A stretch of DNA of 64,000 nucleotides from Actinernus sp. WN-2022 (taxonomy: Eukaryota > Cnidaria > Anthozoa > Actiniaria > Actinernidae): the NCBI GenBank assembly GCA_030867875.1, contig JAOWCC010000019.1, positions 107,512,047 to 107,576,046 of the forward strand, in the 5' to 3' direction. The notes beneath the pieces are model-generated. The model ran no database searches. It saw only the letters and a program-made list of their open reading frames with translations, and was not told where the DNA came from. Below are positions 1 to 13,300 of the stretch, piece after piece. Each line of letters begins with the position of its first letter. Position 1 is the stretch's first letter. Position numbers and translations under genes: made by a program.

Positions 1-1513
1 TACCTTGAAGTTAGTGAAAATCCCAAATTTGAGAGTTATATCTTGAATAGGAGCAAAGATACAGGCTCGATTTTTTTTACAGACATTTGTATGGAAATTT
101 TGATTTGGGGGGGGGGGGGTATCGTTAATTCATTTGAATTGCAAATTCTGTTCACAATATTATTAACTTTTAGCTTCAGTTTTACAAAGCCAGACTAGCG
201 GTATATTGAATACCAAGTTAATATCTTGTTTCACAGTTGCCCCCTAGTGTCAAAAGACCGCACTTTAGAAGTTTAAATCTACAATCCTTTGACATGTCCC
301 AGGTGACACTGGGAGCCGGAATGAAAAGTGAAACTCGTCGGGACTTTTTCATCAATAACATCCGCAATTTCTTGGAAATTTATGTTTTATTCATGTTTTG
401 TAATTGTACACTTCACTGGCTTTGGATATGTCAGCATAAATGTCAAACCAAGAGAAAGTTTCTAACGGGGAGATAAGTCTGCGACCATAAGGAAGGAACG
501 TCCTCACATTGTGATTGTGGTTTCCAAGGATGAAAAGAATAATTCGTGAAATTAGTTTTCGCCCTTGAATACCTTGCATAAGAGTGAATAAACGAAGAGG
601 TCCAGCGAGTTTTTATTACCCACAAAAAACTAGGAACATCGGTGATTTTCAAAGTAGAACACAACAGTTTCTTGGAAATATATAAATCACACGGTGTAGT
701 CGCGGCGCGTGTACCTAGATGCGGTTGTTACAATAGCTTGATTGTAAGAAAAAGACTGCTAATAGTCTTACGGAGACTTAATAATGGCTGCAATTGTACA
801 ATAAGTCAATATGAATACAAAATGCAAAAAAACAATCACTGAGAGGATGATAAAATAATCCGATTTCCAACAAATCTTTTTTTTCAGAAGTAGTGCCTGT
901 GAGTCTGCTAACCGTAGTGCCTTTATTAGAAATTTACGCTGTATATCAGCTGTAATCCTCGGACTTTTCACTCTTATCATTTATTTTTTAGCTGTATAGT
1001 TCCTCACTTCGGATCTGGCATATTTTTTGCAGGATTTTTGTTCACGGTATTTGCTCAGTCAACACACTAGGGACCTAATCGTCACACGGTCAACTGGTGA
1101 AGCGCATTTCGATTTCTTTCAAAGAAGCAGAGCAAGGAATTTTCGCTTGGCATCATAACACAGTTTTTAGAAGGCAAATGTACTGCACATATATATTGCC
1201 TTATTTTGTTTCAGAATTGAAAAGTCCGACACGATAGCATCATGTCATGTATATAATCTGTTTTTATTTTTAGAAGAGCAGCAATAACTGAAAAGTACAT
1301 ACCGTTTCTTAGCTTACAAGTAAAACTATTTTTTCAGTAGCTGGTAAGATGAAGGCTAACCGTGGAATTTCGCTTTTTTATTGTTACTATATTCTTATTC
1401 ACATATTCTGCTTTTAATATGGATTCCGTGATAGCACAACTGTAAACCTTTGACTATAGGTTCTACCTATGTGTTCGATTGCTGGTATTGCTATGATTAT
1501 TCCAGATCAGTTA
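1..1513. other. Gene-poor flank, no supported gene
   Basis: No convincing coding region is seen. A G homopolymer lies at about 107-119. A short open stretch from 237, preceded by an acceptor-like ttcacag, could be an exon, but it has no recognisable domain, no partner exon in the window and only 79 codons, so it is not called. Confidence 0.5.
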
Positions 1514-1802
1514 TTACTTGTCGAACTGTATTTCTAATTGTTCTATCAACTGCTTGACCCACTGAGCACCAGCGTCAGATAACCTGACAACTGCGATCGC
1601 CATGGCGTGAGTAAAGCCCTCGTAATCAGCGTGGAGATAGTGAGTGTTTCGATGAGGTCCTGAACGGTCGCCACAGTCAAACTTCCAGTGGACTATTGTG
1701 TCGTTATGTTGATCACCCCAAGAACTACATCTGAGTCTTCCCAACTCACAAACGTACATTGTTGTCCTGTCCTTGGCGCACACCCAGTCGATCATTTTAG
1801 TT
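1514..1802 (-). CDS. Terminal exon of unknown gene (paralogue A)
   Basis: This is a minus-strand open segment of 95 residues ending in a stop at 1514. It is preceded on its own strand by a pyrimidine-rich acceptor (tgtttttgtttag), and the exon opens with the third base of a codon. It matches a second exon at 16956-17238 over nearly its whole length. Shared pieces include WVCA near the start, a conserved WKFDCGDR core, HRNTH, HAMAI, and WVKQL followed by IExQF at the end. Three cysteines are conserved (in WVCA, RLxCS and FDCG). Both copies use the same splice phase and the same stop position, which argues for real coding exons under constraint. I do not recognise the family, and no upstream exon of this gene was found. 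The function is unknown. Confidence 0.6.
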
Positions 1803-4516
1803 CTAAACAAAAACAGACAGAAACTCATGAAAAGAATTCTGACATATTCACATGCACAACAAACTGTGTACAGAGCTGAGTGTCCGGCCGTTTATATGTA
1901 ACAGGACTCTGGTCCATAACATGCGATTAAGTTCTCAAATCACAGGGTTGAGATGTGCTTATAATTTACAGCAAATAACCGAGAATTCAGTCAGGTTGAA
2001 ATATAAAAATGGATCATTCAATTCCGGGAAAACATTTGGGAAATTATGGAGTACCTATTTTCCTGATTGGAACGACCGACCGGGATTTATTGTAGCATGT
2101 GCACGTTTCGTCCGCCTCCAGGCTCTTTTGGTACGAGTTCCGCGAGGTTTATGCGAGGTTATTAAATTATCAGCTGGACTGATTTGTAAATGATAAGCAT
2201 ATGAAAGTCCTTCCATTATACAACATTATTCGTCCTAACTAGATTCTTACTACAAATGGTAATCCTGACAAGGTCTAGGCTGTATTAACAGCATATAATA
2301 TTTTAGCCAGATATTTACAAATGGAAGTAAGGAAATCAAAGCTATATATAGTAAGACATTTAATATATATATATATATACCAGTAATTCTTGAAGTTGAA
2401 TTTAAGCCTCAAACAACGATATATATATATATATCTGAGCGAACTGCAAAACGGAAAGACTAAAAATGACGTTGACCGCTATACTTACTGATTTGGACAG
2501 CCTGTTATGGGACAAGGCATCTTCAGAGCAAACCAACGCGGCATTTTTAAAGTTGTGGTTTGGTCAACTAAGAATTATTTATCTTGATTCTCCAAGTTGT
2601 CTCGCTTAACTCTCCTCCAGTGAAAATCTGATCTCTGAAGCCTTTCTTCCAGCAGTATGTTTATGTCTAATCTCCAAGTGGAATAGTATTACATCGCCTG
2701 TCAATAGGGGAAGTCCCCTCAACGAGATGGGAATTTTCCCGTCGATAATGAAAAGATGTTTAAGAAAAAGGTTTTCCGGGCTGTAACATATTTTACCAGT
2801 ATAATGATAGCGGATAAACCAAAAAGTCGACTTGTTTAACATATGTTCAAAATGACTTAAATCTAGGAACAATTTCAAATAAAAAAGATAGAACAGTTTC
2901 TCGGAAATCATCACGGGTGGTGGTTACTGGGAAGCCCCTCGTAATTCCATGAAATGTGTTATTGATCTGGTTTTGATGAACGTAAAAATGAAGCTGTAAC
3001 TAAATCATGCGAATCAAAACTTTCACAAGCGCGAATTAATCAATACTGAAATATATGATGCAATAGTACGATTTCCAAGAAATGTTATTTTACGGCTCAT
3101 GAGTAATATGAGCAAACTGTTAGCCCTGATTGGCTGTCTGGGAGGAAGGGAAATTTCCCTTCGGGGAAGCACCTTGAAACCTGATCTTTGTCCCAGCAAT
3201 AATAATCTTCAAGTGCGTTCCGTATTCAGAACAGAGAAAGTTGGAGTTGGAGAAGAAGGTGCCTTCCGACGCTCGGTAAGTCCTCGTGTTTCCCTTCGTT
3301 TTTTTTAGAAATGCAAAGACATGAAATACAAATGTGTAAAGATAACGAAACAAGTTTAAAAGCTCCATGTTTAGTTGATCTAGAGATACATACGGCCACA
3401 CTTGGTATAGAGTCAGGCGTAAGTTTTATGTTTCCGTTCATAACGTCTCTTATATTTCAATGAATTATGTTCAGTATCAAGAGTGGTCTCATTCTACAAA
3501 ACAAAATTCGCCGCTTCAGATTTAACTGGTTAGTACATTTATACATATAAGATTTATAGTCAACAACAACCCCGTAGAAGATGCTGGCTAGGCACATTTT
3601 CGAATTTGAAACTGATATTATCTAGCTCTTCAGGAAGGGCAGTTCATTTATTACGACCAGGGAAAAGCTAGCTGTATTGGTCGTTCGACCACAACTTATT
3701 ATATAGTTATTAGCAATTATTCCCCGAGTGCATGCTGGTGAATATTTACCGATCGAGACGCAATTGAGGTAAATATTCACCAATGTGCACTGATACTATA
3801 GTAATACTGAGGTGAACAGCCCCCCTCCCTCACTTTTTTGCCCAAAAAATATTTTGCCTAGTTACTTCTCAGTCAGTTTAAGACTATAGTTTGGTCATAC
3901 CGACTCAATGACAATTTTTAGCTCCACCCCACTTTTTTTCCTCCCCCCTCCGGCACCACTTACTTGAAATTTCGCTCCGCTGTCCCTAGTGAATAATTGT
4001 TTTAGTATAATTTTTGAGTCGAATATCAGGGAAGACTAAAGCTACTAAGTTTTTTTTTTAAATTAAAATTTCTTTCTGGACATGCGATTATGATCCTGAC
4101 ACGATCATAGAAATCAATGTTGACAAAAATCGAACTTCGCAACTTTAGAATACGTAGGAATTGCATTGTTTGTCATTTAATCGATTTCTTCCTTCAACAC
4201 ATTTTAGCAAATCTTTAAAACTGCAGCTGGAGTCAGCAGACCTCATATTCACCGCGCTGACTGGTGAATAAATCACATAAACCCGCGCTCCAGGCCAAGC
4301 CAACCCTTATATAGTATAGTTAGAACCACTCTCGACCAATCAGAATACTGGAATCTCTATGAAATTATGCTAATACCGCTATACATGTATATTATTAAAA
4401 ACTGCTTATATTACTTTTGATTGGATAAAAACTGCGCATGTGTAAACGCCAATTAAGGTGAAAGTGACAAGTCCACAGTAAAATGAGCTAAAATGATGTC
4501 ATTTCACCGGTTCGCC
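1803..4516. other. Intergenic, simple repeats and a short inverted repeat
   Basis: No gene is supported. Two (TA)n tracts lie near 2362-2380 and 2420-2434. A 15-bp perfect inverted repeat (tggtgaatatttacc) sits at 3736-3750 and 3768-3782; similar GGTGAATA motifs recur near 37.6 kb, which suggests a shared mobile-element end. Minus-strand open stretches at 2606-2914 and 3120-3441 show no domain, splice partner or composition typical of coding sequence. Confidence 0.5.
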
Positions 4517-4842
4517 AATTCTAAATGGCTAACACACTCGCTCGGAATTTAGAAAAGTGGGTTGAACCCAGGTTAGATGATCATCTTAGCAATCTCGCAT
4601 ATCAAAATACTCGTAAAAATAAATTTGATTTCTTTCACAAACCTAACCCTAACCGTATGTAAAGTACAAGTTCACAGGTAAACTACGAGGTCTCACCCAC
4701 CTAGAGCTTGGGTTCACAGATAAACAACATGTTCTGACTGTAATGAGAGCACACTTTTTTTGACAGAGAGAGATGATCATCTAACCTGGGTATGACCCAC
4801 TTTTCTAAATTTAGAACGAGTGGTTGTTAGCCATTTAGAATC
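4517..4842. mobile_element. Foldback (MITE-like) element
   Basis: Two arms of about 75 bp are inverted relative to each other. The left arm starts attctaaatggctaaca and includes gttagatgatcatct. The right arm carries agatgatcatctaac and ends at 4842 in ccatttagaat. The spacer is about 180 bp with no coding potential. This is the structure of a non-autonomous DNA transposon; the superfamily cannot be told from the sequence. Confidence 0.7.
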
Positions 4843-6169
4843 CGAGAGCTGGGTCATTTCTTCGGATAAGGGAAATGGTAGATCATTTAACAAACAGAAA
4901 ATGGTTCGTCATATTCTATAACAAAAGCAAGAGGCTGCGCGCAGCCTTAACTCGGGCTGTATATCAAGCCACCGCGCGCAACTGACAATATTTCGCTTAT
5001 CATCGTCCTCTCTCTCGTGATGGTGGTCGCTAGGTCGGGCTAAAAAGAAAACTGAAGGAATCGACGTTAATGGGTCTGGAATCACAGACCCATTATCTGG
5101 CGGTACATGTTGAAAATAGTGCTCACCAGGTCTTGTTAAAAAAAATGTAAAAATAACATAATTATAATAAGAATGAAAACGAGGCTGAAATATTAAATGA
5201 GTTTTGCACTTAGAATTCGCGTGATTTTAAATATTAAAACAAACTTAAAAGTGAAGGTTAACATATATTTACGAACGTTTACATTAAATCACAAATCATT
5301 CATTATTAAACTAAACGATTTAGTGTGATTACATTAGCTTAAACCGAAAACTAAAGTTAGAGCAGAGCAGAGCAGAGCGTATGACCGGTTTGAGCTACTT
5401 TTAGAAAATGGGAGATGGGCTCCTGAATAGAATCAAATTTATTTAACAAGGGTTACACATAACAGTTTACACCGATAAATTTGTGGCCCTCAACTAAATA
5501 AGAAAAAAAATGCAAATACCGTAGCTATATAAAAACTAGCATTCAGACAAGAACAATTAAATACAAATATTACGAACGACGATACAATTGACATCAAGAT
5601 GACATCACACCAAATATGAAAGGATTAAATGTAAATAAGTTTAAATCAAACCGAATATTAATATTAATATGAAGGGTTAAATGTATATTTATTGAAGAAT
5701 AAATATGGACGGCCATGCCCTGCCTTCATGTGCCCCTGCCTTCATCTCATAATGTCTGAGATGCAGGCCACATTTCAATGTCGTGTTTCGAGATGGATCT
5801 GCTGGGCAGATATTCGTTCAGTTATCGTCACTGTTTACAAAAAAAAAATTGCAGCAAATTCTGAAAAGATTCATGTATTTTTGGGTCAATCAAGGTTCCT
5901 TTAATTTAAAAGAATAATAAGGTTGGGAAGACGTTAAAAGGTAAGTAGAGTAGCGAAGTCTCACGCGCCGGCGCAGTAGCCGTCTAACAAATTAATTAAT
6001 CCTCCCGTGTGGGAGGACACAAACAAAAAATATAATGGGCTCTGTGTATTTTTGAGATAGCCCGAGTAGTAAGGCAGGCTCGAGGTCTCGAAAAGCTGTG
6101 AATTCGCGAGTGCATTCAGCAGTTTTACAAGACTTCTATTTGTTTATAACATTTGATCTGCGTTTGGGA
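4843..6169. other. Intergenic, no gene seen
   Basis: AT-rich sequence with a short AGAGC microsatellite near 5360-5378. No open reading frame of interest and no clear terminal repeats. Confidence 0.5.
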
Positions 6170-7157
6170 TTGCGTCAATCTCGTACCCAGACACCATTTG
6201 TTTCTTACTTCGCATAATCCGATTTTCGTATATTCTGATTGGCTGTTCTGAACAATGCAATTTCATCGGAAGTCAAACAAAGCATTTCTGGAGGGTTGAT
6301 TTATTTGGACAAAGGCATTGGAAATTAGGGCCGGGTTATCTAAACGCTAAAAATCGTTGGATTTTACCTAAATGGTGCCGCTAAAAAAAATCAGGGATTC
6401 TTAGATATTTGCTTGTATCCACTCGGGAGTTCATATCACTTCATCGCAACACACATCGCACACACATCGCACACAGTACATGAATTCTCAGAATTCGAAA
6501 ATCGAACTCGACTGTATATAGCCGAGGGATTTCCGTAACAGATAGGTAATACTATACATTCCCATATTAACAACAATGTTCGTAAGTACTCTATAGGCAG
6601 AAGTGGGCACTGATCGCTTAAATATAAGCATTAATGTATGGGAATGTAACGAACTCCAGCTTTCAAGGAGCTAAAATACGAGAGAATTGTAAGTAAAAAT
6701 GCCTTGACTTCCTTCTACCGTGTATTCGGTTGCTGTTTGTGTGGTCATCTGGCTCAGGTAAGGCGATTTCAGCGAGTTTTCGATCCCCATGAATCCTCTT
6801 GTGCACTCAGGAATCTGTGATGTCTGATATCCATCGCACGATAAAGAAACACGAGCCAAATGCATGAAAATAAAGCCTTAAAACGGCAGAGACTCCCTAA
6901 GGCTTGCCCTGACACTAGCAAGCAAACGATCACTATCAAGATACCGGGTGAACATCCAAACCTAGGCCTGAGGCGCTGTGCGAGAATCGAACCCGAAGAA
7001 ACGACTGCCCAGGGTGACGTAATGATAAGCATGCGCAGAGTCAGCGGAAGTCCGTGATTCCCGGACTTCCGGAATCGGATTATTCCAGAGCCCTATTTTT
7101 TCGTCGATCATGCGCAGTAAGAAACAAATGGAATCTGGGTACGAGATTGAGATTGCG
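6170..7157. mobile_element. DNA element with ~45-bp terminal inverted repeats
   Basis: The left end reads caatctcgtacccagacacc and continues into atttgtttcttact. The reverse complement of these blocks, with few mismatches, lies at about 7110-7157 (agtaagaaacaaat, then ctgggtacgagattg). The interior of roughly 900 bp has no transposase. A tRNA B-box-like stretch (ggttcgattctcgc, minus strand) lies near 6983-6996, so a SINE piece may be nested inside. The right end stops about 150 bp before the first coding exon of the 7.3-kb gene, so the element may contribute to its 5' flank. Confidence 0.65.
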
Positions 7158-7304
7158 TCCGACAACAAAGCTCGTCTTTTAGCCAATGAGATCGCGCGTT
7201 CTTTGGATGCTCCCGTAACTTATATAATAATGGCTCAGTAATAATAAGTTATATTATTAAGCATGTATATAGTAGCCGTGGCTAATAATATGTTCTATTA
7301 TAGT

Positions 7305-10300
7305 ATGTCGCATTACAACCGATACAACCAAAGATCTACGAGAAGCGAAGCAGACTCCTCAAGAAATCCAGCTTCTCAGAGCAGCAGAAGAAACCCATCT
7401 GTAAAACAGCATTACTCACTACCACTGAGGAGTAGTACAAGTAGACAGTCAAGCGTTACTGCCGAAAGACCCTCAACATACACTTCGTCTCTCGGTAATC
7501 ACAGAACAGGACGTATGAATCAACAACATCAATCAGCGGTAATTTAAAACGCCATGCGTTAATTAGTCAAGAAAATATGAAAACATATATAGCCCAAAAT
7601 ATACTGATTAATTTCCTGAAGTTGGCATAGTTAAATACCTAGATCATCCAATAATTCCACTCCTTTTCACTTATTTATATAATATTACATTCTAGGGGTT
7701 TCAATGAATTTGTCATGTGTAAAATGAATCAGGTCTTATTACGATAAATTGATGTACCTCTCATGTATCGTTGCTTGAAGTGACACCAATATTAATTCGT
7801 TTATATTTATACTCATGTAGGGAGTTAAAGGAGCAATGGGGTGGGATGGTGATAGCCACGGGTCACAAAGCCAAGGAAGTTGGGCCAAAACAGGCGAGTA
7901 ATACAGTCAATTGTTGTGGTGGGTGGAGTTATTGTCGATTTCTTTAGCGACGACTGGTAAAGGGCTTTGCGAGATATTTTAAACATGGAAAGCTCACAAT
8001 CATATTCAAACTAATAGAAAGTTAAACATAATGGACGAGTTTTATCACAACTGAGTCAAGACTGAAAGTACAGAAAAGCTAAAAACATTCCTTTAAGGTA
8101 ACATTAGTATCATGACGTATATTGGACGTAGGCTGGTATGTAATATCAGTTTCTGTTATTATCACGTATACTGTAACGTAGGACCACAGGACATGGAATT
8201 GGACAATGACGGCGACATCCACTTACACGGTGGCCACCCAGTCACAAGCGACAGAAATCCCGGTAGAGGCAATTACCCAGGTGGATTTGGTTACCATGGA
8301 AACGATCCTTATTATGCCAGTGGTGGCTTCCAGGGGAGATCTCAAGCCCAGACACAAGTTCAAAGGCACCGCTCAGTCCAAGGTACCTAAAACCGATAGT
8401 ATAATAATACAGGTTCGATCTTCCTGACGCCGGCGCCATATGTGAGTTGAGTTTCCTTGCTCCGAGGGTTTTCCTCCCTCCTCAAAAACCAACACGCTAA
8501 ATTCCAATTCGATCTGTGGTTTCGCCAGGTCTTGACTTTGATCAGCCCCTATGGTTATTTCAGGTCTGACAAGGTTAGAAATTTAGAGAAGTTTTTTCTT
8601 TTAACTGAGACACAAGTGTTTTTTTATCTGTTCATTCAGGCTTCGGCGTTTGCCCAAGAGCTATAATGCCCATCAATGGATGGTAAAAAAGACTATTTCC
8701 TGATCCATGATGCAGCTCAGAAGGCCCGGAGCTAGGTTTTGCAGAAAATGTAGAACATGAAAAAGGACTGTCGACCAAAATACTAACTATGAAATGACAA
8801 TTTATGTGCCAATAAAAGTACCGTAAATCCAATCGTACCAATGTACTACCGGTGCACTCTAACAAAACAAACTATTTCGTAACAGGGAAACTAAATCCCA
8901 ATCCACACCCTTTTTAAATTTCAGCAAGCGAGCAGATGCTGTATGACGTTTACGAGCACACAGTGGGTATGATAGAAGAACTGGAAAAACACGAAGATCA
9001 TGGCAAAGGTTCGGCTGGCAATTCAGGCCTACTGAGTTACGTCATCCCGAGGGGCACCAAGAAACCCAAACATGATGTGAGTTGTCTTTGTTTAACTCGG
9101 GGGAAGGGGAGGCGGAGGGGAAGAGGGAGGGGTAGGGGGAGGGAGATTATTATTTATTTACATATATAATAAAATAAATCCTGCTTTACATGGATGCCGT
9201 GAATTAGTAATTTTAGAAGTAATAGCAGCGTAATTTGTCTTTTAGCGAGTTAAGGGATTCCGATTGGCGAATATCAAGGGGCAGGCTGTTCCACAATTGT
9301 GCGCCACTATAGCTAAAACGTATTTTAAGATAGTCAGTGCGCGGATGTGGATAGCCAGCTTATTTAGTAGTAAATCGCGTAGTGAATAACTAACTAGCTC
9401 ATTATTAAAGATAAATTCCGAGCAAAGATAATCTGGAGCTAAATTATTTTGTGACTTGTACACCATAACTGCAGAATCTAGTAAATGTTGGTGTTTTATA
9501 TTTTCCAGGTAAGAGTTTCACGCAGTGTCTGAGTATTTGAATCAAATGACGCGTTCAATAAAACACGAGCAGCACGATTCTGCAGTTTCTGTAGCTTGTC
9601 ACATAAACCCTTGCCACAGTTACCCCACACTTCGCTACAGTAAGCACAGTGTGGTTGGACTAGTGCATTGAAAATAGTCAAAAGAGTCTAAAAAGGGACA
9701 AAAGGCTTCACTCTTTTTATGGCGACAATACCAGCAGAGATCGTTTTGGATATATGATCAATGTGATTACTCCAAGAGAGATTTTCATCAATGAATACTC
9801 CTAAAGATTTGGATGTCTGGACCTGTTTAATAGCAGGTAGTATATATGTGCAGCGGTGCAGGTCTGGGTTTGAACAGGAATCGAAAGATCATCTTATTCT
9901 GGACAAAAACCTGACTCACAATATAAACTTAGAAATCCCGATTTGGGGCTACCTTTTTTCTCGTATAAAACCGGGCCCGGTCCATGGTCCCTCCCCTCCC
10001 CCCTGAGAAACTCAGAAGAAAGTGATCAGCCGTCTTTTTATATCTTGGAGTAGCTGTATAGTCTGCCTTTCTATTGATGTTTTTACAAGAGTTATGATTT
10101 CTTCCGCTTGTTATTTAGTCAAAAAGATTCTCTTCCCGTAAAAAGAATCTTTTTTAAGCCACTGTTATCCAATCAGAATCAACATTAGGTACACGGAATG
10201 TGTTAAAAAAGAGTACACTTTTTGGCTTTTCCGTAATGTTTTCAAGCTGGACTTTCAGGTGACAGCCATAATCGAGGCCGAGCTAACGTGCCTCCGTGCT

Positions 10301-13300
10301 CAAATGAAGTGTGCTCCACCAGAGGCGACACAGAAAGCCAGAGAAAAAATGCTGAAAAAAACCCTGATGTGGGAGGCTGCACGAGCAGAAAAAGGCATTC
10401 CCATAGGTCCTGTGGATCAGTACGCAAAGAACGTGGTTCAGTTACTGACAGAAGCCGGATCTATGAAGCTACCGTCACGGGACAAGGGACCCAAAACTAG
10501 GTATGCGTATATATAAATATTGGAATTTTGCATGATTAAGGAAATGGTTCGTGTAAGAACTGGAGCACTCAACGGCAAACGAATGGAAAAGAAAATCATA
10601 TTTGTGGAAAGTTCTCAAATTGGTGATTCAAGTATATTTTGTCTTCCCCCTTTCCTATTAGTCTCCTTTGCAGCCGTTCTTAGGGTCGTCACGTACGCAA
10701 ACGCTATAGCCCCACTTCCAATGGCCAATCAGAATCCAAAAACTTGTCTGAGTGGGTTAATGGGATCCCTGTGGTTTGTACTGGCTTGTGACGTCATCCC
10801 TCACTGTTGACGTCACAAGCCAGTACAAACCACAGGGATCCCATTAACCCACTCAGACAAAATACCAGCCAGAAGGCCTTGGACAAGGCTGCACTCGCAC
10901 CAGAACTTTCTGGCGGGAAATCTAGGAAATCAAATATTGAGGCTAAATTTGAAAAAAATTGAACAGAAATCGGTTCAAATAGCTTCGTATACATTCTGTT
11001 CTTAGTTTTTCTCAAGAAAGCAGAAGAAATCGTTTGTTTTGATGCTGTAGTGATTAACTCATATCATGTTACGTTATAACGATCTTGATTGGCTTACACA
11101 AACAATCGGGAATGGAATGTCTGGCTGGTGTAGGCAGCCGTAGCGTTTTTTTTGGAACTTTGACTGTGGACATGTCAGATAGCATTTGAGATATATTCAA
11201 GCAAACTCGTATTTGAAGATAAGCTGGTCTATGCTCATGCATTGCCACATGCGAACCGTTTCTTAAATGTGTTAATTGTAGTGTAAAAACACTCTATTCA
11301 GTCAACGTGCTGATGGATCTCTAACTCCATGAAAATAACATCACATCTGCAGAGAAATATCATTTCCTTTTCAAACTTCCACAGTTTACCCACATAAATA
11401 TCCTCTGTTGGAGGAAAGAGTTATGCACTAGTCAATTGAAACTCCGGCCCCCCGACCCCCGGGACATAGCGGGGAATGTAACATTTATACAGTGTTACAT
11501 TTTGACCTTTTCCCCGCCCATCGGGGACAGTTGGCTGTTACAATACCCGCCCCTATGGCCCCGGCATGTGCTTCAGAATTTTCAATTGGGAGGTGGCATT
11601 GATAAATTGAATATACATAAGCTTAAATCTGTTGTTCCATTATTTGAAAAAAAATCATTTTCTGTAGCACATCACGGAGGGGTGTCGGGGGTTGCAACAC
11701 CCACTTGATTCCTGTAAATCACTGTAAATTCATTTTTAAAATCTCTAGATAAAAAAAAAATCCTTTTGCAAACCCCCCTTTCACAAAATCCTGGATCCGC
11801 CCCTGTATATTTTCTATTACTATACATGCTTTCCGCACTTTTACAGTCTCCACCGTTGTCTTGTTTATCAGAAACCGTTGTCTATCAACAAAAAACAACA
11901 ACAATGCGACAAAGGAATATAAAGGAAATGTCATGCAGCTGCGTTTAAATATATTCAAGTAATGATCCGTGTAAAAAAATACGACAAAATCCATTGTTAT
12001 GTGGCATTGAGCCTCCCTCACATGGGATTTGTCTGTGTTTTAGACTACGAAAACACCGGGTGATAATTATGATTATTCTGAAATAAAAGTAGCATGAAGT
12101 CTTAGTTTCATTCCATTTTTATGAACAAATTATCTTCCAACCAATAGGAACAGCCAAAAACAATCAGCTACGAAACAGGCACGATTGATAAGGTTCCGAA
12201 CATACGATTTGCTTTACAAACGACATTTGGAACCGCAGTGCAAATCGTAGTTTTAATAGTTTGAAAAATTGGAGGAAATTAAACGTCTTCCTAACCTTTA
12301 AGGCGATTTTCATGTTTCAACCAATCAGATCAAGATTTTCACAATACAAAATTAACACCTTGCCATCTGAATGCCGTTCGGTGTCGTACTTGTTACACGA
12401 ATCATTACTTAATCTGATATTTTGCCGTGACGCGCAAATACGCGTAACAGAGTGTGTAATAATAAACATTTCCTGATCTACTACTCGTGCCTTAACTCAG
12501 TATAAACACTGCCTCTGATGGAAACACCCAGGACTTGTTTAAATTAGCTACGATTTTTGCGTGTCCCTAGCTTCCGCCATGTTTGATACACGTTGTTGAT
12601 GCTCGGGCCCAGTCCCGCTCTGTCGTGGCTGGCGTTACAACCACCGCTAAAATCCCCGCAAATTTTGCAAATCGTTACTTTCCCCGTTCCACCGGAAAAA
12701 TGCAGCGTTAAATGTGCGTTATTCCACGGCCATCTCCCCGTTAATGCCCCGCTATGTCCCGGGGGTCGGGGGGCCGGGGTTTCAATTGACTAGTGCATTA
12801 TTTCTCCTTAAAAGTTTTACTTTGATATTATGCAAATTAGGTGTACGCATGACTTCAAAGCTCATAAAAAAGTCTGTAAATTCCATCCTCAATATCTTTT
12901 CTGGATTTCATCCTATACGTATCAAAACTTTCCAAAAATGTTGACTTACAGGTGCTCTGTGACATAGCAGTGGTTATTTTCATGTTAGAGATCCCAATTT
13001 GCTGTTTCCAAAAATCAGCACGTGTGAATAAGGTGTATTGAAGTGCAAGTGGAGAAACTGACAGTAAAAGAATATAAAATGTTACAAGCCACCGCACTAT
13101 CGATCACGCTGAACAAATACATTTGAAACCATAATATAGAAAGTAGAGATAAGAGAAACATGTACTACATGTACTTGTACGGTTCACGTCGCATTTATTT
13201 TATTAATTCTGGCTCACGAAAGGATCCTGGAATCATGGACTTATCAAGCGAAGCCTATATACGAGAAAAACCTTGAAATTAAACTTGGTCATGATTTCTT

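Noticed and set aside
237..476. Possible exon after ttcacag
   Set aside because: Only an acceptor-like site and 79 codons with no recognisable protein; the window gives no partner exon.
2606..2914. 102-codon minus-strand frame
   Set aside because: No domain, no splice partner, and composition typical of chance AT-rich frames.
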